Below are positions 16,634 to 27,700 of a stretch of DNA of 64,000 bases, piece after piece. Source of the DNA: Ottowia sp. (lineage in GTDB: Bacteria > Pseudomonadota > Gammaproteobacteria > Burkholderiales > Burkholderiaceae_C). The notes under the pieces were generated by a model, which did no database searches, was not told where the DNA came from, and was given only the letters and a program-made list of their open reading frames with translations. Location of the stretch: the NCBI RefSeq assembly GCF_016703145.1, contig NZ_JADJCO010000005.1, forward strand, positions 806,001 to 870,000, read 5' to 3'. The translations under genes and the position numbers were made by a program. Position 1 is the stretch's first letter. Every line of letters begins with the position of its first letter.

Positions 16634-17326
16634 TTATCGGGCTGCCGCCGTCCATCGCGCAACCACCCGCGCCAGGGCGTGGGCCTGCCGGTCGACGGGG
16701 GCGCGGAACGGCGCCTCGGCGGGATCGCCCGCGCCTTCCGGTAGCGCCTGGCCCAGCCACAGCCAGACGGGCGCGGCGGCGTCGGGCTGAAGGCCGGGGC
16801 CGGGCCGGGCGTCGCCGTCCTCGCCGTCCAGCGTGGCCCGCAGGGCCTGGCGGATGGCGTGTTCGGCGGCGGCGGCCGCGGGCTTCAGCCGGCGCGGTTC
16901 GGGCCGCTGCGCCAGGTGTGCCTCGGCCAGGCGGCGGTAGCGCGCGCGCAGGCCCGGGAACCGCGCCAACGCGCGCCGCGTGGCGCGCAGGTTGGCGCCG
17001 ATCCAGTCGGCGCTCTCGCCGTCATGGCAGGCGCCGAGCGCCGCCAGCCACAGGTACAGGTCGCGGTTGAGCACGGGCTGGTCGAACACCGCCAGCACGG
17101 GCGGCAGCGCCAGCGTCTCGCCGTCGAGCGCGCCCAGGCTGGCGCGCGGCCCGCCGATGCGCTGGGGAGTGGCCGGCACGACGCGCACCCGCGCATCGCC
17201 GCCGCCAGCGCGGAACATCATCTGCACGGCGCGGCTCACGTCTTCCAGCCGCACGGCGGCGTGGGGATTGGCGCCGGCCGTCCGGGTGATGCGCCGGTGC
17301 CAGAGCTCGCCGATCCCTCTCTTCAT
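16634..17326 (-). pseudogene. norD: Truncated norD (N-terminal third of nitric oxide reductase activation protein)
   Basis: The 230 residues match the start of NorD: LWHRRITRTAG, VSRAVQMMFRAGGG, LNRDLYLWLAALGA, RFPGLRARYRRLAEAHLAQR and APVWLWLGQALPEG follow the NorD order. Full NorD is about 600 residues and ends in a von Willebrand A/MIDAS domain. Here the frame stops at VARWTAAAR, and the dnr-like gene follows after 35 bp, so the activation domain is absent. The start lies 3 bp after the norQ stop. It may be a remnant of a deletion that left norQ and the regulator in place, or a short protein with a retained role. Confidence 0.75.
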
Positions 17327-17329
17327 GGC

Positions 17330-18160
17330 TCAGGGAGCGCCGGTGCCGAGCACGGCCACGACGACGTCATCGAGCGCCGCGGCGGTGCCGGCGTCGTCGG
17401 TCAGCGCATCGACGATGGCGGCGCGGCAGGCCTCGGGCTGGGGCAGCCCGGCGACGATCAGGCGCGCGGCCCTCACCAGCAGGCGGGTGCTGGCGGCTTC
17501 TGCCAGGTCTTGCCCGGTCAGGCGCCGCAACGCCTGGGCCAGCGTGACCAGGCGGGCGGCCAGCGCGGGGACGGCGCCGGATTCGGCCTCGACGATGCGG
17601 CGCTCGACCTCGGGCGCGGGGTAGTCGAAGCCGATCGCGACGAAGCGCTGGCGCGTGCCGGGCTTGAGGTTGTTCAGTAGGCTCTGGTCGCCGGGGCTGT
17701 ACGACACCACCAGCATGAACTGCGGCGGCGCCCGCAGCAGCTCGCCGGTGCCCTCGACGGGCAGCACGCGGCGGTCGTCGGCCAACGGGTGCAGCACCAC
17801 GGCGGTGTCCCGGCGCGCCAGGGCCACCTCGTCCAGGCAGCAGATGGCGCCAGTGCGCACGGCGCGCGCCAGCGGGCCGTCGTGCCACACCGTGTCGCCG
17901 CCGTCGATGAGGTGGCGGCCCATGAGGTCGGCCGCGGTCAGGTCGCCGTGGCAGCTCACGGTGATCAGCGGGCGCCCCAGGCGCGCGGCCATGTGCTCGA
18001 CGAAGCGCGTCTTGCCGCAGCCCGTGGGCCCCTTCAGCAGCACCGGCAGGCGCTGGTGGAAGGCGTGCGCGAACAGGCGGCATTCGCCGGCCTGCTCGGC
18101 GTAGAAGGGCGCGCGCTCCGGCAGGGGGGCGCCGCCGCTGCTCATGTTGTCGTGGTACAT
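17330..18160 (-). CDS. norQ: NorQ/NirQ-type MoxR AAA+ ATPase
   Basis: This protein of about 276 residues (from the ATG at 18160; ATGs at 18145 and 18229 are alternatives) has Walker A GPTGCGKTR, Walker B ICCLDEVALAR and the MoxR-family segment DGPLARAVRTG. It matches NorQ/NirQ, the ATPase that works with NorD to activate cytochrome c nitric oxide reductase and maintain NirS/NorCB activity. An Fnr/Dnr-type box lies 82 bp upstream. Directly downstream is the truncated norD. The expected norC and norB genes do not precede it. Confidence 0.9.
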   Translation of the reverse strand: MYHDNMSSGGAPLPERAPFYAEQAGECRLFAHAFHQRLPVLLKGPTGCGKTRFVEHMAARLGRPLITVSCHGDLTAADLMGRHLIDGGDTVWHDGPLARAVRTGAICCLDEVALARRDTAVVLHPLADDRRVLPVEGTGELLRAPPQFMLVVSYSPGDQSLLNNLKPGTRQRFVAIGFDYPAPEVERRIVEAESGAVPALAARLVTLAQALRRLTGQDLAEAASTRLLVRAARLIVAGLPQPEACRAAIVDALTDDAGTAAALDDVVVAVLGTGAP

Positions 18161-18241
18161 GCGGCACTGCGGCTCATGGGGCGGCTCCTCGCTCACCGAT
18201 TGAAAACGAGCCAAGCGTAAAAAATGCATGCTTTGGCGTCC

Positions 18242-18255
18242 TTGAAGTAAGTCAA
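18242..18255. promoter_or_regulatory. Fnr/Dnr-type box upstream of norQ
   Basis: TTGAAGTAAGTCAA has intact TTGA and TCAA half-sites with a 6-bp centre. It sits 82 bp before the chosen norQ start (13 bp before the alternative start at 18229), suitable for activation by the Dnr-like regulator encoded at the end of the same gene group. Confidence 0.7.
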
Positions 18256-18365
18256 GAATGCCCCAGCGCCGGAGTCGGGATTTGGCGCGCACCGCGCCGC
18301 ACGCGGGCAGGAGAACAGCCGCCACCGTGCATGCGGGGCGGTTATTCAAGTCATTTTGGCTTTCA

Positions 18366-18416
18366 GCCCCCATCCCTATTGCGCTGATAGCTATCTATTT
18401 AATAGCAACCAGCGCG
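18366..18416. repeat. GATAGCT-family intergenic repeat between norQ and livF
   Basis: The segment includes CCATCCCTATTGCGCTGATAG followed by CTATCTATTTAATAGCAACC, the same core as the copy at 58601-58660. The surrounding 260 bp between the norQ start and the transporter operon hold the Dnr box and this repeat but no gene. Confidence 0.6.
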
Positions 18417-18421
18417 GCGGC

Positions 18422-19155
18422 TCAGGCGGCCTTGTGGCCGCCCACGCCCAGGTAGGTCTCGATGACGCGGTGGTCGTGCAGCAGGTCGCCGGCATCGCCG
18501 GACAGCGCCACGGCGCCCATCTCCAGCACGTAGCCGCGGTCGGCCACCTGCAGCGCGGCGCGCGCGTTCTGCTCGACCAGCAGCACCGACACGCCCATGC
18601 CGCGCAGCGAGGCGACGATGTTCAGCACCTCGCGCACGATCAGCGGCGCCAGGCCCAGCGAGGGTTCGTCCAGCATCAGCAGGCGCGGACGGGCCATGAG
18701 CGCGCGGCCGACGGCCAGCATCTGGCGCTCGCCGCCCGACAGCGTGGCCGCCAGCTGGGCGCGCCGCTCGCGCAGGCGCGGGAACAGCTCGAACACCTCG
18801 GCCATGCGCGCGGCCTGGTCGCGCTGCCCGCGGCGCCAGCGCGCGAAGCCGCCGAGCAGCAGGTTGTCCTCGACCGACATCTCGCCGAACAGCTCGCGCT
18901 TCTCTGGCACCAGGCCCACGCCGCGCGCCACCATCGCCTCGACCGACGGGCGCGCCAGGACATCGCCGCCCAACGTCAGCGTGCCGCTGGACGGCAGCAG
19001 GCCCATGACGGCGTTCAGCAGCGTGGACTTGCCGGCGCCGTTGGGGCCGATCACGGTGACGATCTCGCCCTGCCCCACCGTCAACGCGACCTGGTGCACG
19101 GCTTCCACCGGCCCATAGCGGACGGTGAAGCCCTCCAGTTGCAGCAGCGGCGTGG

Positions 19156-19159
<4 letters not shown>
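18422..19159 (-). CDS. Branched-chain amino acid-type ABC transporter ATP-binding protein (LivF-like)
   Basis: This 245-residue ATPase has Walker A GPNGAGKST, the ABC signature LSGGERQ, Walker B LLMLDEPSLGLAP and the switch-His region VLLVEQNAR, in the order and spacing of LivF. It ends the transporter operon, and its start overlaps the stop of the fused permease-ATPase gene by 4 bp. It energises import of branched-chain amino acids, amides, urea or aromatic acids in this superfamily; the substrate is not determined by the ATPase. Confidence 0.92.
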
Positions 19160-20972
<1,813 letters not shown>

Positions 20973-20976
<4 letters not shown>

Positions 20977-22001
20977 TCTTCGTCCTCCACGTGGCGGGTG
21001 TGCAGCGAGCGCCACCACAGCACCGGAATGATGAGGGTGAACACCAGCACCTCCTTGAAGGCGCTGGCCCAGAACGAGGCGAACGATTCGAGTTGGCCCA
21101 CCAGCAGCGCGCCAGCCACCGCCATCGGATAGCTGGCCAGCCCGCCGACGATGGCCGCCACGAAGCCCTTGAGGCCGATGAGAAAGCCCGTGTCGTAGTA
21201 GACCGTGGTGATCGGCGCGATCAGGATGCCGCACACGGCGCCGATCAGCGCCGCCAGCGCGAAGCAGACGTCGCCCGACAGCTCGGTCGGGATGCCCATC
21301 AGCCGCGCGCCCACGCGGTTGATGGCCGTGGCGCGCAAGGCCTTGCCGATGAGGGAGCGCTCGAAGAACACGGCCATCGCCGCCAGCAGCACCGCCGCCG
21401 CCCCGACCACCACCAGCGACTGGCCGGTGATCGGAATGCCGCCCAGGTCCCAGCGCGCGTCCCACATCGAGTCGGTGCGCGAGCCCTCGGCGCCGAAGAA
21501 GACCAGCCCCAGCCCCACCAGCACCCCGTGCAGCGCGACGGACACGATGAGCAGGATCAGCACCGACGCGTGCGCCAGCGGGCGGAAGGTCAGCCGGTAC
21601 AGCAGCGGCCCCATGGGCGTGATGAGAGCCAGCACCGTCAGCGTCCGCGCCCAGCCCGACGTGGGTTGGACGCCGAGGACCACGCCCGCCACCGCCAGCG
21701 GCAGCACCAGGGTCCAGACCACCGTGGACTTCCAGTCCACCGGCAAGCCGCGCGCGTGGCGCGCCGCCTCCACCACCAGGGTGGCCAGCGCCAGCGCGGC
21801 CAGCAGCCAGACCACGGCCGGCAGCTTGCCCGCCTGGATGGCCGCCATCGACAGGGCGGCATAGGCCACGAACTCGCCCTGCGGGATGAAGATGACGCGC
21901 GTCACCGAGAACACCAGCACCAGCGCCAGCGCCATCAGGGCATAGACGGCGCCGTTGACGACGCCGTCCTGGGCCAGCATCAGGGCGATCTGCAGATCCA
22001 T
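20973..22001 (-). CDS. Branched-chain amino acid-type ABC transporter permease (LivH-like)
   Basis: This 342-residue membrane protein begins DGVVNGAVYALMALALVLVF, the standard LivH N-terminus, and has many spans plus the cytoplasmic EAA-like loop GKALRATAINRVGARLMGI (about 220-238) that contacts the ATPases. Length is about 40 residues above typical LivH; the extra part lies in the region around residues 80-115. It is coupled to the fused permease-ATPase by an overlapping GTGA-type junction. Confidence 0.9.
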
Positions 22002-22093
22002 GGATGCAATCCGGATGTCAAACAGGCTGGCCGAGCGCGGGCGGCTCGACCAGCCTGTGGAGGATGCGGGCGGCCGCGGCGGTCACCAGCCGG

Positions 22094-23248
22094 TCATTTG
22101 GTGGGCTGGTACACCCATTTGCCGTTCTCGATCTTGACCATCACGCGGGCGCGCTGGTCCAGGCCCAGATGGTCGCTGGCCGACATGTTGAAGATGCCGT
22201 GCGCGCCCGGCACGTCCTTCACGCCTTCCAGCGCGTCGCGCAGGGCGGCGCGGAACTCCTCGGTGCCCGGCTGGGCCTTCTTCAGCGCCACGGGAATGGC
22301 CGCGGCCAACAACTGGCCGGCGTCCCACGCATGGCCGCCGAAGGTGGACACGCTGCCCTTGCCGTGCACGCCCTCGTAAGCCTGGATGTAGGCCTGCGCG
22401 GACTTGCGCACCGGGTTGCTGGCAGGCAACTGGTCGGCCACCAGCACCGGGCCGGCCGGCAGCAGCGTGCCTTCCACGTCCTTGCCGCCCACGCGCAGGA
22501 AGTCGGCGTTGGCCACGCCGTGGGTCTGGTAGATCTGGCCGGTGTAGCCGCGCTCCTTCAGCGTCTTCTGCGGCAGCGCGGCGGGCGTGCCCGAGCCGGC
22601 GATCAGCACCGCGTCGGGCTTGGCGCCCATCATCTTCAGCACCTGGCCGGTGACGGCGGTGTCGGCGCGCGCGTAGCGCTCGTTGGCCACCAGCTTGATC
22701 TTCTTGAGGTCCAGCGCCTTGACGGTCTCGCGGTGCCAGCCCTCGCCGTAGGCGTCGGCGAAGCCGATGAAGGCCACGCTCTTGATGCCCGCCGCCGCCA
22801 TGTGCTCGGCGATGGCCAGCGCCATCATGATGTCATTCTGCGGCGTCTTGAACACCCAGCGCTTCTTGCCCTCCACCGGCTCCACGATGGCCGCCGACGC
22901 GGCCATGGAAATCATCGGCGTCCGGGCCTCGGCCGCGGCATCGATCATGGCCAGCGAGGCCGGCGTGGTGGACGAGCCGACCACGACGTCGACCTTGCGC
23001 TCGGCGATCAGCTTGCGCGTGTTGGTGACGGCGGCGGTGGTGTCCGACGCGTCGTCCAGGATGATGTAGTTGATCTTCTGCCCGCCGATGCTCTGGGGCA
23101 TCAGCGCGAACGTGTTCTTCTCGGGGATGCCGAGCGACGCCGCGGGCCCCGTGGCCGACACGGTGACGCCGACGTTCACGTCGGCCCAGGCCGACACCGA
23201 GAAACCGACAGCAGCGGCGCACGCGAGCGCGATCTTTTTCACATTCAT
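22094..23248 (-). CDS. ABC transporter periplasmic substrate-binding protein (LivK/peripla_BP_6 type)
   Basis: This 384-residue protein starts MNVKKIALACAAAVGFSVSA with a signal peptide cut near WA-DVNVG, then VGVTVSATGPAASLGIPEKN, the type I periplasmic-binding start of the LivK family. The start at 23248 has an AGAAGG ribosome site; an upstream in-frame ATG at 23284 would spoil the signal peptide. It is the first gene of the transporter operon. The palindromes at 23284-23330 lie in its promoter. Confidence 0.9.
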   Translation of the reverse strand: MNVKKIALACAAAVGFSVSAWADVNVGVTVSATGPAASLGIPEKNTFALMPQSIGGQKINYIILDDASDTTAAVTNTRKLIAERKVDVVVGSSTTPASLAMIDAAAEARTPMISMAASAAIVEPVEGKKRWVFKTPQNDIMMALAIAEHMAAAGIKSVAFIGFADAYGEGWHRETVKALDLKKIKLVANERYARADTAVTGQVLKMMGAKPDAVLIAGSGTPAALPQKTLKERGYTGQIYQTHGVANADFLRVGGKDVEGTLLPAGPVLVADQLPASNPVRKSAQAYIQAYEGVHGKGSVSTFGGHAWDAGQLLAAAIPVALKKAQPGTEEFRAALRDALEGVKDVPGAHGIFNMSASDHLGLDQRARVMVKIENGKWVYQPTK

Positions 23249-23283
23249 GGGCCTTCTCCAACCAGGACTGCGGGATATGGACA

Positions 23284-23330
23284 ACGACCGATCGTCCCCA
23301 CTGACGTCATAAGCTGACCGATCGGTCGGT
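23284..23330. promoter_or_regulatory. Tandem TetR-type palindromes upstream of the transporter operon
   Basis: GACCGATCGGTC at 23316-23327 is a perfect 12-bp palindrome extended by CGGT to ACCGATCGGTCGGT, and ACGACCGATCGT at 23284-23295 is a near copy 32 bp closer to the gene. Such ACCGNNCGGT sites are typical of TetR-family operators. No TetR gene lies in the immediate neighbourhood, so the regulator is encoded elsewhere or has been lost in the adjacent rearrangement. Confidence 0.5.
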
Positions 23331-23447
23331 TAATGATTGTATCGGCGCTCCTGTCGAAAGTGACCCTCGCCGCGCATGGGAATTACCCTAGCCGCAAGAA
23401 AGGTATCCGGGGCCGGCTGCACCCCATCGGTTCAAGCCGAATCGGCC

Positions 23448-23549
23448 TCAAGCCACCGCGCTGCTTGCGCGCAGCGCTTCTATTTCAGTAGCGTCGTAGC
23501 CGAGTGCGGCCAGCACCGCGTCGGTGTCCTCGCCCATCGCCGGCGGCCA
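23448..23549 (-). pseudogene. C-terminal stub of a CaiB/BaiF-type CoA-transferase
   Basis: The minus strand encodes WPPAMGEDTDAVLAALGYDA, then TEIEALRASSAVA and a stop. This closely follows the ending of family III CoA-transferases (PxLGEHTDEVLxELGYxxxEIxxLRxxGVV). A stop codon lies just upstream, and no more of the roughly 400-residue enzyme is visible. It is the cut end of a gene joined by rearrangement to the tandem repeat and the M6 fragment. Confidence 0.6.
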
Positions 23550-23680
23550 TCATCGTCGCGCTCGACACCCTGCACGTCTACGCCGAGCGGTTCCCGCGGC
23601 GACCATGGTGCCGCCGCCGGGGCGTAACATGCAGCCATCATGAAAGCCGCCAGCAACAATACCGTTGTCACCGGAACGCT

Positions 23681-23779
23681 GCGTGCCTGCGTGCCTGCGT
23701 GCCTGCGTGCCTGCGTGCCTGCGTGCCTGCGTGCCTGCGTGCCTGCGTGCCTGCGTGCCTGCGTGCCTGCGTGCCTGCG
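23681..23779. repeat. 8-bp tandem repeat (GCGTGCCT) x about 12
   Basis: Twelve uninterrupted, essentially perfect copies of the octamer GCGTGCCT cover 99 bp. All frames read through the array because no copy contains a stop; on the minus strand three octamers give RRHAGTQA. Copy number should change by slippage, and each single-unit change shifts the frame by two bases. It lies exactly where the M6 metalloprotease frame loses similarity. Confidence 0.95.
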
Positions 23780-23780
23780 G

Positions 23781-24592
23781 AAGATGGCTACGGCACCCAC
23801 CTTCCCGTCTTCCGGTTCAGTCGAATACGCGAAGACACTCACGCCCTTGTTCTTGAAGGCTTGTGGCAGCGTCCATTTGTGCGACCAGATCATGTCTTTC
23901 CGCTTCACCGGATCGGGCGAGGCCTCGGCGCCACCACCCGCGTGAACGAGAAAAACCCCGTCCACGAACCCGTCGCCATCGGTGTCGAAGCGCTTGAGAT
24001 CGTCGGCCTTGCAAAACTCCGTGAGCGCGTCGAACAGCAAGCCAGGCGTGTTCCGCGGAAAATTGGATCCGGTGCCGCTGTCTCCGGCGGTATAGAACGA
24101 GTACGGCTTCGGCGCGCGGACGTAGCCAACCACCTCTCCGCTGACCTCGAGCATGCCATACGACATCTCGCGGTAGATGCTGGTCATCGAGTCCGGGTTG
24201 TTTGGATCAAAAAGCATCGCCTGGAAATCTGCTGCCGGGCGCGTGCCTGTGTTGTCGCTGAAGTCGACCAGCAATGCAATGGCGTGCAGCTTCCGGGTGC
24301 TCGTCGCGCTGGCGCGCTGCATCCGCGCGGCGCGCAGCGGACTTTTCTCCGGCGCCGAGCTCAATGTCACGGACTCGGGCGGGTAGAAGACACCATCATT
24401 GAAGCCGATCGGGCGTTGCACATCGGCCGTCACCAACCCCATGTACGCGGCGAGCCTGACATCTGCGGAGGAGAGTGCGTGGCTCGCCTTGATCGCGCGC
24501 TGGATCTCCTTGAGAACGGCCGCAGCGGGACGACATGTCGTCGGCCCGTCTTCGTACCGGTGGACAGGGGAGAGCTTGACCATGTGAATCAC
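23781..24592 (-). pseudogene. M6-family metalloprotease lacking its catalytic domain end
   Basis: About 270 residues from the ATG at 24592 match the front of M6 (immune inhibitor A-like) peptidases: AIALLVDFSDNTGTRPAADF, SIYREMSYGMLEVSGEVVGY, FDTDGDGFVDGVFLVHAGGG and WSHKWTLP. Similarity stops at YSTEPEDGKVG, immediately before the place where homologues have the HExxH zinc motif. The frame then runs into the 8-bp repeat and unrelated sequence. Without HExxH it cannot be an active protease. It is oriented like the Tc genes and may once have been part of that locus. A short read-through product to about 23480 is possible but has no recognisable domain. Confidence 0.75.
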
Positions 24593-24774
24593 CTCCAGTC
24601 AGAGAGCGAAATTCGAGCCCGAGAAAGATTCGTTCACCCAAGGAGAGAAGATAGCTCTCTTGCGCCCACAGGACATCCTCACTTTGGACGACCATCGGAC
24701 CCGCGCGGCGGGGACCCAGTGGGAGCACTTCAGTGCATTCAGTTGCGCCTGCCCCGAAGTGCGCCCTTCCTGGA

Positions 24775-27700
24775 CTACCAATGCACCGCGATCCACATCT
24801 CGGAGATGTCCATGACGGACACCGTTGACACGTAGATACTCAACTCGAACGAAGCCTCGTCGGCTTTGTCTAGAGGCCTTCTCAGGACATCCCCCGGTTT
24901 GATGTTTGTCAGTTCGCCCACAAGGATGTTGCCAAAAGCCATGTTCTTGTTGAGTGCATCCTTCTTTTCCGGGACAGCCGGGTTTTCCGGGTCAGCCGGG
25001 ACGATCAGTTCAACACTGTCCCTGCTTCGGGCCAGGAAGTCGATGCGCGATGGCTCGCTACTCTTGAGGCGCGCTTGGTTCCAGAAGGGAAAATGCTCCT
25101 TTCGCAGCCTGAGCTTCAGCGCGTGGAAGCCGTCCACCGGCGCATCGTTCTGGAACCGAGCCCATTCGGTTGGAAACTCGTTGCGCAGCGAGAACAGCCG
25201 GACCGAGCCGATCGCCTTCGCCTTCAGGCGCCCGATCGCTTCGCTGCGCAGAAGGGAGCCACCCTCCCGTGCCGTGTACCTGATATGCAGAATCACGTCG
25301 CTGATCGTGTCGTAGTCGAACTGCGCTGGATCGTCCTTGCTGGGGTTGGCCGGCAGTTGAAGCTGCCACTTGCCGATCGCGCCGGAGTTCTCGAAAGGCA
25401 GGTAACGCTCGTCGCGGAAGTTCGTTTCGAACATGCCGCTGTCGTTCTGCGCCGAACTGGTGACGATGGACTGCAGGCTGCCGAGATAGTCGCTGAAGCG
25501 GCTGTCGTCGTCCGCATCCCCGACAACCGGCGTCGTGCGGATCCTGCTCGAAAGCAGTGTCAGCGTGCAGTTGACGCTGGCATAGGGCCCGGTCACGCAA
25601 GGCACGCTAACGGCCACGGTCTTGATGCGCCGGAAGTAATGGCCGGGGCCGTCCATGTCGAACAGTTCTTCGGGCAGTTCGATCGTGCAGCGGCCCGTGG
25701 CACGCAGTTGAATCAATGCCAATGGATTCAGTTGGAGCAGGCTGACATGCTTGGTCAACTCGTACTCGCGCTGGTTCTGGTCGTGGTAGGCCATCTCCAT
25801 GCGCTTGATGTCGAGATAAAGCTTCTCGCCGGCCAGCAGGCCCTCCTTGCCGGCGAGGTAGCCGAACTGGAGGTAGCTGAGTTGCGGATTGCCCAGTTCG
25901 TGTTGCAGTGCGCGTTCGGCCTTCTTGGCGATGTCGAAGGCGAACTGGAAGCACTGCGAGTACAAGCCCTTCACCTCGCGCTTCATCCAGGCGTAGAACG
26001 CCTTGTTGGTCGTTTTTTTCTCGGTCGAATCGATCTTCTGGGTCCAGGCCGCGTTCTTCTCGCCAGTGAGAAAGAACTCAACCTCTTGGGCATTCTTGAT
26101 CTGCTTCTGATGATTGTCCCATTCCTTCTCGGCAATGGCCTCGCGAATCTGGGCGGCGCGCAGTTGCTTGAAGATCTGGGTGATCTCGCCGGCTGCAAGA
26201 TTGCTCTGAAACGACCATTCCTGCTCACGACGCGCATAGTTGCCGATACGGGCTGCCTTACTGGCTTCGTAGGAACTGCGGTTTGCCTGTGCGTTGATCG
26301 AATCGGCGACCATCGAAAGCTCAGTTGACAGCGCTCTGCCGCCGAATTCGATAGCTGCACCAACGCCGAGCGGCTCCGCTTTGGTCCCGAATTCAGGCAA
26401 CAACGTGAGGTATTTGGCCGCGATGCTGATGTTGCTAGCTGCCTGCTGAAGCTCCTGTGCCCCGGCCAGATGGATCAACTCCTCTTGTTCATGGCTGCTG
26501 ATGATCTTGCCCCCTGAGGCCCCCAGATCCTGCGCAATATCAACCTCGATCTCCCTGGGTGCCACGGTCGGTTCTTGCATTGCAAACTTCATCTTCTCGA
26601 GACCGTCTCCATCAAACTTTCCCAGTTCCGGAATAGATTTCTCGATCTCATCCGCTTTCTTGCCGAGTTGCCTCTCGTAGTACGTATAGCGCTGCACCGC
26701 CAACGCCAGCGTCTGCAACAACCCTTCCTTGGCCTTGATCGCCTCCTGCCATTGCGCATATCTCACGTGCTCGACCATTTCGAGCATCGCGCGCTCGTGC
26801 TTCGCGCGCAGGATGGCCAGCGCCTCGCCGTCTTCCTTCTCCATCGCCGACAGCAAGCTGTTGCCCAGCGACTTGACTTCCTGGGCGAGTTCGGTGGCCT
26901 TCTGCACCAGGAACTGGAAGCGCACCAACGGTAGCGGCTGGTTCAGCCCGCTCACCACGGCGCCCACGTCCAGGCCTGCGGCGGCGGCGCGCGCGAGCAG
27001 CGCCGGGTCGATCGGCGGTTCGAACAGCGCCAGTTGCCGGAACACGCCCTGCAGATTCAGGCTGTTGCGGATCTTGAACAACCGGTCGGCCACCGTGTCC
27101 CAGTAGCCCAGCAGCTTGTCGTTGCGCGGCACGCAGAAGTACAGTGCCTTGCCCATGCTGCGCACCGCATTCAAACGCTCGCCATCGCCCGAGCCCGACG
27201 GTGCCGGCGTCAGGTCGAACAGCAGATCGGCTTCCATGTCGCGCAGCACGACGCCAAACTTCTGCATGTCCTTCTTCAGGTTCGCGTAGTTCTGGGTGCG
27301 CACTGACCCCTTCTTGGGCACGGGCAGCGGCCGGGGGCCCAGGATGTTGGTCGCCAGCACGTACAACTGCATCGCCTCGTCGATGGCTTCCCCGGTGTCC
27401 TGGCGGAACAGCGAATCGCCCCAGTCGATCAGGTTGTCCAGGTAGGCCATCACCGTCTTCAGCATGTAGGCCTGCTGGCGGTAGCGCGCGATCACGTGCG
27501 GGCGGAAAGGCGCCTCCTCCCAGGCCGCGATGCTGTTCAAGGTGTCGTTGCGCACCTCGGCGTCGGCGCCGGTGGCGAGGTTGACCAGGATCTCCTCGGC
27601 CTTCTTCACGTCGGTGGACTGGAAAGGCCGCACCTTCCAGAAGCGCTCGGGCGACGGGCCGTCGCTGTCGTCGGTGGGGTCGAACAGGTAGTGGAACCAG

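Noticed and set aside
23681..23779. Possible CRISPR-like array
   Set aside because: The 8-bp units are contiguous with no spacers, so this is a microsatellite-like tandem repeat.
23452..24592. One continuous secreted protease reading through the octamer array
   Set aside because: The part beyond the array has no protease similarity and overlaps, in another frame, the CoA-transferase stub; the zinc motif is missing.
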